Assembly: GCA_024641475.1 (NCBI GenBank)
Contig: JAHECZ010000022.1
Span: forward strand, 1 to 43,720
DNA from: Gammaproteobacteria bacterium
GTDB taxonomy: Bacteria > Pseudomonadota > Gammaproteobacteria > UBA6429 > Thiohalophilaceae
Direction of reading: 5' to 3'
DNA length: 43,720 bases
Positions 25,642 to 35,008 of this stretch are shown in pieces. Positions within the stretch are counted from its first letter, which is position 1; every line of letters starts with the position of its first letter. The position numbers and the translations under genes are program-made. The notes beneath the pieces are model-generated. The model worked only from the letters and a program-made list of their open reading frames with translations. It ran no database searches and had not been told where the DNA came from.

Positions 25642-27045
25642 TTAACTCGGGAGGGAATTGGCGTAATAGGCCAATACCTCCCGATCAGTTGAGCTTGCAA
25701 ATACCTTACCATTCTCATCTCGCACCAGACGTCGTAGCCGCAGCATATTCAGCGCTGTTGCAAATAAATATTCCCTGGTCGCAGTGGGAAGGACTACCAT
25801 GCGTCCCTGTGCCTGAAGTTGTTCAGCGATTTGATAAAATCGCGCTTTCAGATCAAATTCCGCAATACCTTGATCTCCAGCATCTACAATGGCTTTACAT
25901 AACATGGGAATCGGTACCGCGGGTATCAGATGTGCAATTTGCTGCATTAACAGACGCGCTAATTTGTCTACTTCTGCAAATCGTTGCTCCTGACTCAAAT
26001 GTATGAAATTTAATTGGTGTTGTGCACAGTAAGCCCGCACTGATACAGGTTGACCAAAATCAACGGCTGCAAAACCAAACCGCTGCCAGCGACTGCGTAT
26101 TTTCAACCACAGATTTCGCCAGATAAAACGCAACGTTGTACGTATGACAAACCATTGACTACGGCGTGTGACATTGGGATCCAATGCACGTACCAAAGTT
26201 CGATCTTCCAGCACACGATCATAATTTATCGCTACAGGAACAAAGACCAGATCTCGGCCGTGCTCACAATCATAACCACGCAGCATATAATCCAGAATAC
26301 CTAATTTGGGCTCACGCAATTTCCCGTCTCTGCTCAATCCACCCTCCGGAAATACCGCCTGACAGACACCTTCACTGGTAGCCATATGAACATATCGCTC
26401 CAGCACACGTCGGTATAGTGGATTATTGGATTTACGCCGCACAAAATACGCACCCATGGATCGGATTAATTGTTGCAATGGCCATATCCGTGCCCACTCA
26501 CCAACCGCATAGGACAAAGCACTTTGTTCAGCCGCAAGAAATGCCACCAATATATAATCCATATTGCTGCGGTGATTGATCACAAATACAACCGTTGCAG
26601 TTGGGTCGATATCACCGAGTCGATGTTCATCGACGAAGCCGCCACGAATTCGATAGAGTAAACGTGCAATTCGTCGTGCCATCCAATAACCAATTCTGAA
26701 ATAGACATACGCGTTAAAACTCGGGACGATCTCTTTGGCAAACCGCTGTGCTTCTGCCTGGGCAATTTCACGCGGTAAATGATTTTCCTGGGCGTATGCT
26801 TCAATAGACTCCATGACTTTGGAGTCAAATACCAATCGGTCAATTAACACCTGGCGCTTGGTTAGCTGAAATGCACGGATAGAAATATTTAAGCGGGTAT
26901 TTAATTCATCGATGACTTTATTTACTCGGCGCCGTAAAACCCACCGTGTGCTGGGTATCAATAATCGTGATAGTAATGCCCATCCTGTTACCAGCATTAA
27001 TATTACAAATAACCACAATGGTAATTCGATCCCTGAATTTAACAT
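25642..27045 (-). CDS. PlsB-like glycerol-3-phosphate acyltransferase family protein
   Basis: The 467-residue protein has the four acyltransferase blocks: NHRSNMDYIL (HX4D), GAYFVRRKSNNPLYRRV, FPEGGLSRDGKL and VFVPVAINYDRVLED. These resemble PlsB more than PlsC, but the chain is much shorter than the roughly 800 residues of E. coli PlsB. An N-terminal hydrophobic segment (about 8-30) may anchor it in the membrane. It probably acylates glycerol-3-phosphate or a related acceptor. It lies 14 nt downstream of the peptidase gene. Confidence 0.8.
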   Translation of the reverse strand: MLNSGIELPLWLFVILMLVTGWALLSRLLIPSTRWVLRRRVNKVIDELNTRLNISIRAFQLTKRQVLIDRLVFDSKVMESIEAYAQENHLPREIAQAEAQRFAKEIVPSFNAYVYFRIGYWMARRIARLLYRIRGGFVDEHRLGDIDPTATVVFVINHRSNMDYILVAFLAAEQSALSYAVGEWARIWPLQQLIRSMGAYFVRRKSNNPLYRRVLERYVHMATSEGVCQAVFPEGGLSRDGKLREPKLGILDYMLRGYDCEHGRDLVFVPVAINYDRVLEDRTLVRALDPNVTRRSQWFVIRTTLRFIWRNLWLKIRSRWQRFGFAAVDFGQPVSVRAYCAQHQLNFIHLSQEQRFAEVDKLARLLMQQIAHLIPAVPIPMLCKAIVDAGDQGIAEFDLKARFYQIAEQLQAQGRMVVLPTATREYLFATALNMLRLRRLVRDENGKVFASSTDREVLAYYANSLPS

Positions 27046-27059
27046 GCCTTCCCCTCTAT

Positions 27060-28115
27060 TTAATTATTCACAAATTTAGATTCTGTGAATTTGTGTAATT
27101 GCTCCAGGCGTTCTTGCTTGCTTAATTTGGCTAATTGTCTGACACTGGAATAAAAGTCTTTCATTTCCCCGTGGTTTTTATCAAGTAACGCTTTAAAATT
27201 AGGCACTAATTTATTATAGGTAGACATCAGGGCGAGATGTGCATTGTTCAGCGGTTGCGCCATCCAGCGGTCATAATTAATGAACCTGGCGTGTTGCCGC
27301 CACACATGATAACTATTCCCTAATTTGTTAAAGACTGTTTGCTTACAATTTAATTTAACAGCATCACTCGCAGAAGATGAGTAACAATTAGCCAGCTCAT
27401 CACGTGCGGCTGTTAATATTTGTTGAAATTCTTCCTGTTCTTTTGCAGTGTCAAGATACTGCTGATAGAGTACCGGTTTATTTTGTATATTAAACCACCG
27501 TCTAACGCCTTCTTGAGCTACTGCCGTGGCAAAGGCCTCATTAAATGCCGAATCATTTTTAATATATATTAGTTGATGCGCTAATTCATGAAACAGCAAC
27601 CCAATTAATTCTCCTTCGTCTTTTCGCAGCATCGTACTGAGGACCGGATCATCAAAGTATCCCAAGGTTGAATACGCTGCTACACCGCCAACGTATACAT
27701 CCAGACCTTCCTTATGTAATTCATCCGCGAATGCCTGTGCATCCTGTTGTAAAAAATAACCTCTATAATTCACACATCCAGCAATGAGGAAGCACCATTC
27801 TTTTGGTTCTATTGATAATTTTGGGGCGGCGATCACATTCCAAATTGCATATGGGCGCTGCAAATCCGCATAATAGCGATAACTGTCATTATCCGGCAGT
27901 AAAAGATCGCTGCTGGCAAAACTCCGGGCGCGTTCAATCAATTGCAATTGTTGGCGAAAATTATCTTCCGTGTTTTGCTTATTTAAAATAGATTGAATCG
28001 ATTCACGTTTGTTTAAAATTGCTATTTCACCACTGGCTGCCTGCCAATAGTATCCAATCGTACTGCAGGAGCTTAGCAGTATTCCTGCTATAACAACTAA
28101 TATCAATTTACGCAT
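27060..28115 (-). CDS. Predicted lipoprotein aminopeptidase (COG4324-like)
   Basis: The 351-residue protein has a lipobox (LLSSC), the zinc-binding motif HELAHQ and a downstream Glu in FNEAFATAVAQEG, which fits a zinc metallopeptidase with HExxH and a third Glu ligand. The sequence GGVAAYSTLGYFDDPVL is typical of the predicted aminopeptidases of COG4324. It should sit at a membrane facing the periplasm. The substrate is unknown. Confidence 0.8.
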   Translation of the reverse strand: MRKLILVVIAGILLSSCSTIGYYWQAASGEIAILNKRESIQSILNKQNTEDNFRQQLQLIERARSFASSDLLLPDNDSYRYYADLQRPYAIWNVIAAPKLSIEPKEWCFLIAGCVNYRGYFLQQDAQAFADELHKEGLDVYVGGVAAYSTLGYFDDPVLSTMLRKDEGELIGLLFHELAHQLIYIKNDSAFNEAFATAVAQEGVRRWFNIQNKPVLYQQYLDTAKEQEEFQQILTAARDELANCYSSSASDAVKLNCKQTVFNKLGNSYHVWRQHARFINYDRWMAQPLNNAHLALMSTYNKLVPNFKALLDKNHGEMKDFYSSVRQLAKLSKQERLEQLHKFTESKFVNN

Positions 28116-28179
28116 GTAATCATCATTATAGTCGCAATCTATGTTCTAACATGCTTAACAAGCTATTTTTAATATACCA

Positions 28180-29529
28180 CTATTTACCAATACAAAAACT
28201 TGCAAATATTTTTCCTAATAGTTCATCGCTACTCACAGCTCCGGTGATTTCACCCAGATGCAATTGTACCTGCCGTAATTCTTCTGCAATTAGGTCGCCA
28301 CGCCCAGACTTTACCAAATTTAACGCCGTTTCGATTGCCTGTTGAGCTTGCCCTAACGCCACAATATGCCTGCGCCGGGCCATATACATACCACCGGCAG
28401 GGCTTGTATAACCAACCAAATTCTTCAGATTTTCGGTTAGCGCAGCCATACCTGCACCAGTTTTGGATGAAAGATTTATTTGCACATAAGGTTTTACCCG
28501 TGCGATTCCAGCAGGTGCATTGGTCAAATCAATTTTTGTGTGAACAACAATTCTCGGTAATTTATCCGGTAACTGTCTTACGATATCATCATCATCCTTT
28601 TGCCATCCCTGCTCATCATCGATTAACACAATGATGCAATCGGCATTCTCTATTGCGTGCCAGGTTCTTTTCATCCCTTCCTGTTCAACAAGATCATTGC
28701 TTGCATGCAGTCCAGCAGTATCAACAATATGTAAAGGAATACCATCCAGATTTATTTCTTCGCGGATTAGATCGCGCGTAGTTCCTGCAATCGGCGTAAC
28801 AATGGCTGATTCTTTACCTGATAACCTGTTGAGCAGACTAGATTTACCAGCATTGGGTCGACCAGCCAATACCACGTGAATTCCTTCTTTTAAAATACTA
28901 CCTTGCCGCGCGCGTAGTAGAATATTATTTAAAATAGTAATTTGCTGGTGTAATTTTTCTTCTACCTGACCTGCAATTAAAAAATCGATCTCTTCTTCGG
29001 GAAAATCTATCGCTGCTTCTACATAAATTCTTAATTGTGTTACCACATCTATTAAATTCATAATTTCTTGCGAAAATTCACCTTGCAGTGAACGCAAAGC
29101 AGCTCGCGCCGCCTCTTCCGTACCCGCATCGATCAAATCTACAATAGCTTCGGCTTGCGCCAAATCGAGCTTGTCATTTAAAAAGGCCCGTTCTGAAAAT
29201 TCTCCTGGTCGCGCTAATCTTGTACCATGCACTAGTATACTTTTCAGGATCATGTCCAGTATGACAGGGCCGCCGTGTGCGTGTAACTCCAGGACATCTT
29301 CACCAGTATAAGAGTGTGGCCCAGGAAAATAGAGCGCCAGACCTACATCAATAATATTTTTATCTGCATCATGAAATGGACCGTAATCAGCGTATCGGGG
29401 TTGTGGAACCCTTTTCAAAACCAATGCAGCAATCTTGGTGACGAGTGGCCCTGAAATACGGATAATTCCAACACCACCGCGGCCAGCGGGTGTTGCTTGT
29501 GCCACAATAGTTTCAATCGAGTTTGCCAT
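28180..29529 (-). CDS. mnmE: tRNA modification GTPase MnmE
   Basis: The 449-residue protein has an N-terminal tetrahydrofolate-binding domain, an inserted G domain with GRPNAGKSS, DTAGLH and TKID motifs, and the C-terminal CIGK that is catalytic in MnmE. With MnmG it modifies the wobble uridine of certain tRNAs. The ATG at 29529 matches the usual MnmE N-terminus (MANSIETIVAQATPAGRGG); a longer frame from 29580 lacks support and runs into the yidC terminator. It follows yidC in the conserved order. Confidence 0.96.
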   Translation of the reverse strand: MANSIETIVAQATPAGRGGVGIIRISGPLVTKIAALVLKRVPQPRYADYGPFHDADKNIIDVGLALYFPGPHSYTGEDVLELHAHGGPVILDMILKSILVHGTRLARPGEFSERAFLNDKLDLAQAEAIVDLIDAGTEEAARAALRSLQGEFSQEIMNLIDVVTQLRIYVEAAIDFPEEEIDFLIAGQVEEKLHQQITILNNILLRARQGSILKEGIHVVLAGRPNAGKSSLLNRLSGKESAIVTPIAGTTRDLIREEINLDGIPLHIVDTAGLHASNDLVEQEGMKRTWHAIENADCIIVLIDDEQGWQKDDDDIVRQLPDKLPRIVVHTKIDLTNAPAGIARVKPYVQINLSSKTGAGMAALTENLKNLVGYTSPAGGMYMARRRHIVALGQAQQAIETALNLVKSGRGDLIAEELRQVQLHLGEITGAVSSDELLGKIFASFCIGK

Positions 29530-29576
29530 GAAATAAAACAAACCTGTGTTAGTAATAATAAATATCCAGACGCCAA

Positions 29577-29607
29577 ACAAAAAGGGGCGGCTTACGCGCC
29601 ACCCCTT
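29577..29607 (-). terminator. Rho-independent terminator after yidC
   Basis: On the minus strand a 10-bp stem (29607-29598 with 29591-29582, one G-U pair) closes a 6-nt loop and is followed by a T-run. It lies about 30 nt after the yidC stop and about 50 nt before mnmE. Confidence 0.85.
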
Positions 29608-29635
29608 AAGTTAAGCATATTTACTCAGAGAGATT

Positions 29636-31396
29636 TTATTCATCGCCCTTTTTCTTGGCATGATGTCCAGCCGTATGTTTTTCTTCGGATAAAACATGTT
29701 TGGTGATATACCATTGCTGAGCTATCGACAGTAAATTACTGACCACCCAATACAAGACTAATCCTGACGGGAATACCGCAAACATGACGGTAAACATGAG
29801 TGGCAGCACCATCATTATCTTTGCCTGTAGCGGGTCGGCTGGTGCCGGGTTTAATTTCTGCTGCACCAGCATCGTTACACCCATCAATATCGGCAACACA
29901 AAATACGGATCCATAATTGACAGATCTTGAATCCACAGTATCCATGGCGCCTGGCGCAATTCAACACTCTCTAGCAATACATAATACAGCGCAATAAATA
30001 CAGGAATCTGAATAACAATCGGTAAACAACCACCAAGAGGATTTATTTTCTCTTTCTTATACAACTCCATCATTGCCTGGTTCATTTTTTGCTTGTCGTC
30101 ACCGAATCGTTCTTTCAGTGCCGCCATGCGCGGACCTATGCTTTTCATTCTGGCCATTGACCGATAACTGGTCTCGGAGAGTTTATAGAAAGCTCCCTTA
30201 ACTAGTATCGTTAATAATATAATCGCCCAACCCCAGTTATGAATTACTCGTTCAATATGATCCAATGCCCAGAACAATGGCTTTGATATGAAAGTCAGCC
30301 AGCCGTAGTCAACACTCAATTCCAGGCCTGGCGCAATTGCGGCCAATTTGTTTTGTATCTTGGGTCCGACATATAGGCGGGCTGTTTCAGCGACATTTTG
30401 CGCTTTGGCTGGGACTGCTTGCTCAGCAACCATGCCAATCATATATAGATGTTCTGCTTCTTCCGTGCGTGACGTGAAATATTTAAAATTTATTTTGTCA
30501 TCCGGAATCCAGGCACCGACAAAGAATTGCTCGATCATGGCTACCCAACCGCCAGAAATATCACGTTGGATAGCATCTTTCACAGATTGATCTTTCACAT
30601 CATCAATGTGGCTAAATTGAATTTTCTGATATTTTTTATCCGGACTGTAATACACCGGCCCGGTAAATGTCGGCAACATAAAGAATCCGCCATTGGTTTT
30701 CGGGGCGTTTCGTTCCAGGCGTAAATACAGATTTGCTTTAAATTCTTTTTCACCTGGATTGCTGACAAAGTGGGTTACATTAATGATGTAGCTATCACGA
30801 TGAAATTCATATCTTTTGGTGAACTGCACACCTTGTGCATTCACCCAATGCAAATCCACTTGCAGACTATTATCACTCGGCTCCATGCGATAGCTGTCTT
30901 TATCTGCTTTATATACCGTGCGTGAGCCAGGCACGATATGATTGTCAGGATCGTTCGGCAGATACCATCCCGATTGTGCTACGAAGTGCCGCAATGCCGT
31001 GGTATCAAATAAGCGAAAAGGTGTTTCTTTTTGATTAAAGTGCAGCGGATATTTAGCTAAATCAACTTGTGCGAGATCCCCGCCCAAGGTGTCAATCTCT
31101 GCCCGATATACATCGGTTTGCACTGTTAGTCTATGGCCTCGTTCTATCTCTGTTTTTGACTTTGTCGAAGCCGCTTTTAAGTCCGTGTCAGCATTTTGCT
31201 TGGCACCAGAAGGCACCGGCATCAATGCGTTGCCTGAATTAACAGATTTTTCTTTTCCTGGAATCGCTGCAGAACCCGGGGTTGGGCTTGGCGAACTTAC
31301 AGTTTGAACAGGGTGATAATCTTTTTGCCAGGCCTCATACATCATGTAAGCTACAAAACACAGCAAAACAATTAATAAAGTACGATTTTGTTCCAT
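29636..31396 (-). CDS. yidC: Membrane protein insertase YidC
   Basis: The 586-residue protein has an N-terminal membrane segment, a large periplasmic domain and the C-terminal insertase core (FYKLSETSYRSMARMKSIGP, NPLGGCLPIVIQIPVFIALYY, LYWVVSNLLSIAQQWYI), followed by a basic tail. It inserts proteins into the inner membrane with or without SecYEG. It follows yidD by 2 nt. Confidence 0.97.
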   Translation of the reverse strand: MEQNRTLLIVLLCFVAYMMYEAWQKDYHPVQTVSSPSPTPGSAAIPGKEKSVNSGNALMPVPSGAKQNADTDLKAASTKSKTEIERGHRLTVQTDVYRAEIDTLGGDLAQVDLAKYPLHFNQKETPFRLFDTTALRHFVAQSGWYLPNDPDNHIVPGSRTVYKADKDSYRMEPSDNSLQVDLHWVNAQGVQFTKRYEFHRDSYIINVTHFVSNPGEKEFKANLYLRLERNAPKTNGGFFMLPTFTGPVYYSPDKKYQKIQFSHIDDVKDQSVKDAIQRDISGGWVAMIEQFFVGAWIPDDKINFKYFTSRTEEAEHLYMIGMVAEQAVPAKAQNVAETARLYVGPKIQNKLAAIAPGLELSVDYGWLTFISKPLFWALDHIERVIHNWGWAIILLTILVKGAFYKLSETSYRSMARMKSIGPRMAALKERFGDDKQKMNQAMMELYKKEKINPLGGCLPIVIQIPVFIALYYVLLESVELRQAPWILWIQDLSIMDPYFVLPILMGVTMLVQQKLNPAPADPLQAKIMMVLPLMFTVMFAVFPSGLVLYWVVSNLLSIAQQWYITKHVLSEEKHTAGHHAKKKGDE

Positions 31397-31398
31397 AA

Positions 31399-31629
31399 CT
31401 ACGCTTTCTCTTTCTTGTTTGTGGGAACAGGGTCATAACCCCCTGCATGCCATGGATGACAACGCGACAGCCGTTTTACCGCAAGCCAACTCCCCTGCAT
31501 TGCTCCATATCTTTCAACGGACTCAAGGGCATATTCTGAACAAGTTGGGGTATATCGACAATGTTGGCCAATAAAAGGACTTAATATCAAACGGTAGACT
31601 TTAATTAATAACAGGATTATTTGGCGCAT
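31399..31629 (-). CDS. yidD: Membrane protein insertion efficiency factor YidD
   Basis: The 76-residue protein shows the family signature YRLILSPFIGQHCRYTPTCSEYALESVERYG and RCHPWHAGGYDPVP. The ATG at 31629 gives the usual N-terminus and overlaps the end of rnpA, as in most gammaproteobacteria. Confidence 0.95.
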   Translation of the reverse strand: MRQIILLLIKVYRLILSPFIGQHCRYTPTCSEYALESVERYGAMQGSWLAVKRLSRCHPWHAGGYDPVPTNKKEKA

Positions 31630-31973
31630 ATCTTGATTGCCTTTTCCCAATGGCTTTTAAGCATGTCGCGAAGTAATGAATTACTCACATTACGAATATC
31701 GCTACGTAGCAATACAACCATATCAAAACCACGGAGTGTTTGCTTATTGTGACGAAAACTCTCGCGTATTTGACGCTTGATGCGATTTCGATCAATTGCG
31801 CGGCGGAGATATTTCTTGGCGATTACCATACCCAATCGGGCATGCAGCATACCATTGGGTCGACATAAGACATTGATTTGCCTGTCACCGCCGCGCTTGC
31901 CTTGATTGAAAACGGCTGAAAACTCACCGGGCTTTGTCAGCCGCAGGTGATGTGGAAATCGCCGATCTTGCAC
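31617..31973 (-). CDS. rnpA: Ribonuclease P protein component RnpA
   Basis: The 118-residue basic protein has FPHHLRLTKPGEFSAVF at the N-terminus and the RNR-type motif RNRIKRQIRESFR. It starts at a GTG codon 13 nt after rpmH; no clear ribosome binding site is seen, so it may rely on coupling to rpmH. It helps RNase P trim tRNA 5' ends. Confidence 0.95.
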   Translation of the reverse strand: MQDRRFPHHLRLTKPGEFSAVFNQGKRGGDRQINVLCRPNGMLHARLGMVIAKKYLRRAIDRNRIKRQIRESFRHNKQTLRGFDMVVLLRSDIRNVSNSLLRDMLKSHWEKAIKICAK

Positions 31974-31985
31974 GCTGCAAGTGAC

Positions 31986-32123
31986 TTATGCTGTTGTGAG
32001 GCGCTTGCGACCCTTGGCACGGCGACGATTTAACACCCGGCGACCACCTTTGGTGCTCAGGCGTTTACGAAACCCGCAGGCGCGTTTGCGTTTGATTTTA
32101 CTGGGCTGATATGTACGTTTCAT
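31986..32123 (-). CDS. rpmH: 50S ribosomal protein L34
   Basis: This 45-residue, highly basic protein begins [14 protein letters not shown] and ends with a [13 protein letters not shown] block, the clear L34 signature. The gene heads the rpmH-rnpA-yidD-yidC run and is divergent from dnaA. Confidence 0.97.
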   Translation of the reverse strand: MKRTYQPSKIKRKRACGFRKRLSTKGGRRVLNRRRAKGRKRLTTA

Positions 32124-32186
32124 GGCAAATTCCGGGTTGAACAGTGGTTTTCGCCCAGGATATTACCTGAGTTCGAAAAGTCGGCA

Positions 32187-32215
32187 AGGTTACTGTCTTG
32201 ACCGCATGTTGTCAA
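32187..32215 (-). promoter_or_regulatory. Probable sigma70 promoter of rpmH
   Basis: TTGACA at 32215-32210 (minus strand) is a perfect -35 element, followed after 17 nt by TAACCT (32192-32187). Confidence 0.6.
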
Positions 32216-32241
32216 CTTTAAAGGCCTAACTGTCTGTCACC

Positions 32242-32268
32242 TATACTGATTTATCTGCCTGTGGATAA
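32242..32268 (+). promoter_or_regulatory. dnaA -10 element and DnaA box
   Basis: TATACT at 32242-32247 is a likely -10 for dnaA, with a weak -35. A perfect DnaA box TGTGGATAA lies at 32260-32268, just after the expected start of transcription, which suggests autoregulation. Confidence 0.55.
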
Positions 32269-32348
32269 CCGCCGCAAGAAATCGTAGACTTGCCGGTCCA
32301 GGAATGGACCAGGCACTAATTCTTATAATCAAACGGGGAGGGAGCACG

Positions 32349-33692
32349 GTGTCAACATCGCTTTGGGATGCCTGTCTCGCACAATTAGAACGCGAGCTTT
32401 CTCCACAACAATTTAATACCTGGATACGTCCCTTGCATGCGGTTCCTGATTCTTCTGGCTTGCGCCTGCTAGCGCCAAACCGATTTGTTCAAGACAAAAT
32501 CAATGACCGGTTTTTGCAACGCATCAGTGAAATTATTTGCGGTATGAGTAACCCTGCGCCGGCTCTTTCTATCGAGGTTGGGACGGCAACATTGACCTCG
32601 CCTGTTTCTTCTGTCCAGGGCACCCAGTCAAATTCACACCAAAAATCAATCGAGTTACCGCTTCCAGCAAAAAACACCACCTTAAATCCAGGCTATGTGT
32701 TTGACACTTTTGTTGAGGGCAAGTCGAATCAATTGGCAAGAGCCGCTTCTCTGCAAATCGCAGAAAATCCGGGCAAAGCTTACAATCCCTTATTTCTATA
32801 TGGCGGAGTTGGGTTGGGTAAAACCCACTTGATGCAGGCAATCGGTCATGAAATTGAGCGTTCCAAGCCTGGGGCAAAAGTGGTTTATCTCCATTCCGAA
32901 CGTTTTGTTGCAGATATGGTAAAGGCACTACAACACAATACCATCGATGATTTTAAACGCCATTATCGGTCTGTTGATGCTTTACTGATTGACGACATAC
33001 AATTTTTTGCTGGCAAAGAACGCTCACAGGAAGAGTTCTTTCACACCTTCAATGCACTGCTGGAAGGCCAACAGCAGGTGATTCTTACTTGCGACCGTTA
33101 TCCAAAAGAAGTAGATGGCCTGGAAGATCGTCTTAAATCCCGTTTTGGCTGGGGCCTGACGGTGATGATTGAGCCACCCGAGCTGGAAACACGTGTCGCA
33201 ATTCTGAAAAACAAGGCACAACAATCCAACATCGATTTACCTGATGATGTTGCTTTTTTTATTGGTAAACGAATCCGCTCGAACATCCGTGAACTTGAAG
33301 GAGCATTACGCCGTGTCATTGCTAATGCTCACTTTACGGGGAAGCTAATCACAATTGATTTTGCTAAAGAAGCACTGCGTGACTTGCTCGCCTTACAAGA
33401 CAAATTGGTCACAATAGAAAATATTCAAAAAACAGTGGCAGAATATTATAAGATCCGCGTATCTGACATACTTTCCAAGCGTCGCAATCGTTCTTTAGCC
33501 AGGCCGAGACAATTGGCAATGTCTCTGTGTAAAGAGTTAACCAATCACAGTCTTCCTGAAATTGGTGATGCCTTTGGTGGTAGAGACCATACGACAGTTA
33601 TCCATGCCTGTCGTAAAATTATCGAACTTCGCGACTCTGATCAGCGTATGGGTGAAGATTATGCCAACCTACTTAGAGTATTGAGTACATAG
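32349..33692 (+). CDS. dnaA: Chromosomal replication initiator DnaA
   Basis: The 447-residue protein has an N-terminal domain starting [21 protein letters not shown], a variable linker, an AAA+ domain with GGVGLGKTH and LLIDDIQF, and the C-terminal DNA-binding signature ([15 protein letters not shown]). The GTG at 32349 is chosen because a GGAGGGAG stretch lies just upstream and the sequence from here matches the family N-terminus; an ATG at 32304 would add 15 residues not seen in DnaA. It opens the dnaA-dnaN-recF-gyrB run. Confidence 0.96.
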   Translation: MSTSLWDACLAQLERELSPQQFNTWIRPLHAVPDSSGLRLLAPNRFVQDKINDRFLQRISEIICGMSNPAPALSIEVGTATLTSPVSSVQGTQSNSHQKSIELPLPAKNTTLNPGYVFDTFVEGKSNQLARAASLQIAENPGKAYNPLFLYGGVGLGKTHLMQAIGHEIERSKPGAKVVYLHSERFVADMVKALQHNTIDDFKRHYRSVDALLIDDIQFFAGKERSQEEFFHTFNALLEGQQQVILTCDRYPKEVDGLEDRLKSRFGWGLTVMIEPPELETRVAILKNKAQQSNIDLPDDVAFFIGKRIRSNIRELEGALRRVIANAHFTGKLITIDFAKEALRDLLALQDKLVTIENIQKTVAEYYKIRVSDILSKRRNRSLARPRQLAMSLCKELTNHSLPEIGDAFGGRDHTTVIHACRKIIELRDSDQRMGEDYANLLRVLST

Positions 33693-33907
33693 ATAAAACC
33701 TGTGAATAAACTGTGATTACAGATAGGATAAATTCATGATCAAACTTATCCACAACATATTTGCCAGCCACACACATGTTCAAGGTGATTTTACATGATA
33801 GTTAGTCTTTCATTAAGTTTATGTAAACACACATGAATAATGACTTACTAACAGAATACAGCTTGCCTAATAATAGTAATAATTATCTTTAAAGGATTTT
33901 ATTTAAA
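33693..33907. other. Candidate oriC between dnaA and dnaN
   Basis: These 215 AT-rich bases contain a perfect DnaA box TTATCCACA (33746-33754), a second matching TTATTCACA on the other strand (33701-33709), and an AT-rich stretch with TAA/TAG-type triplets at about 33869-33886. The dnaA-dnaN gap is a usual place for oriC. The gap between rpmH and dnaA, with one perfect box, is the alternative or a second part. Confidence 0.55.
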
Positions 33908-35008
33908 ATGAAAATTAGTGTAATACGTGAAAATCTTTTAAAACCACTTCAACTAATCGGTAATGTTGTAGAAAGGCGCCAAACAACACCTATTCTTGCC
34001 AATGTACTTCTCCGTGTTAAGGCAAACGAACTTGTTTTGATCGGCACCGATCTTGAAGTTGAATTACAGGTCAAATTGCTGGTTACTTCTGCAGAAGAGG
34101 GTGATATTACAATTCCAGCCAGAAAGCTACTCGATCTGTGCAGAACACTCCCCGATGCTGCGGTATTGGATATTCATTCAAATAAGGACAAGGTTGTTAT
34201 CAAATCCGGTCGTAGCCGTTTCACTTTATCAACTATGCCTGCAATAGAATTTCCGGAAACAGAAACAGCGCCTTCAGTTACACAATTAACTATCCCTCAG
34301 GATCAACTGAAATATTTAATTGAACAAACGCAATTTGCTATGGCACAACAAGATGTTCGTTATTACCTAAATGGATTAATGCTGGAAGTACAAGCAAGCA
34401 AGATCACTGCTGTTGCCACCGACGGTCACCGACTCGCTTGCAGTTCATATACTGGAGAGACCGGTGTAACTTCACCACAACAAATAATTATTCCAAGAAA
34501 AGGTGTTACCGAATTATTGCGATTACTAGATACAAATAACGCTACTGTTACACTACAAATCAGTAGTAACCAGCTGCGTGTCGAACTACCCGGCATAACG
34601 TTAACATCCAAACTAATTGACGGAAAATTTCCCGACTATCATCAAGTCTTACCCAAGGGCACGACGAAAGAAGTCTTAGCCAACCGCCTGTCCTTGCATC
34701 AAGCGTTTTCTCGTATCGCTGTCCTATCGAACGAAAAATTTCGCAGTATGCGCTTACTATTTGCTAATAATCTTTTGCGAGCTTCCGTACACAACCCGGA
34801 GCAGGAAGAAGCCGAAGAAGAAATTGAAGTTAACTACCAAGGTGATGAGTTAGAAATTGGTTTTAATATCAGTTACTTTCTGGAAGCTTTAGCTGCCATC
34901 AAACAGGAAGACATTGTTGTGCATTGTACTGATGCAAATCACAGTTGCCTGGTTCATGGTAAAAATGACACGACCTCCCAATATGTCATTATGCCTATGC
35001 GTCTGTAA
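33908..35008 (+). CDS. dnaN: DNA polymerase III beta clamp DnaN
   Basis: The 366-residue length and the sequence from MKISVIRENLLKPLQ to the C-terminal YVIMPMRL are those of the sliding clamp, with three similar domains. It tethers the polymerase to DNA. Its last base overlaps the recF start codon (TAATG). Confidence 0.97.
   Translation: MKISVIRENLLKPLQLIGNVVERRQTTPILANVLLRVKANELVLIGTDLEVELQVKLLVTSAEEGDITIPARKLLDLCRTLPDAAVLDIHSNKDKVVIKSGRSRFTLSTMPAIEFPETETAPSVTQLTIPQDQLKYLIEQTQFAMAQQDVRYYLNGLMLEVQASKITAVATDGHRLACSSYTGETGVTSPQQIIIPRKGVTELLRLLDTNNATVTLQISSNQLRVELPGITLTSKLIDGKFPDYHQVLPKGTTKEVLANRLSLHQAFSRIAVLSNEKFRSMRLLFANNLLRASVHNPEQEEAEEEIEVNYQGDELEIGFNISYFLEALAAIKQEDIVVHCTDANHSCLVHGKNDTTSQYVIMPMRL

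Noticed and set aside
25639-25644. Abutting stop codons of the OmpA-like and PlsB-like genes
   Set aside because: Convergent genes with no gap are unusual but common enough in compact genomes; no shared terminator or frameshift is visible.
33711-33719. Third DnaA-like box TGTGATTAC
   Set aside because: It has two mismatches to the core consensus, including a conserved position, so I do not count it.
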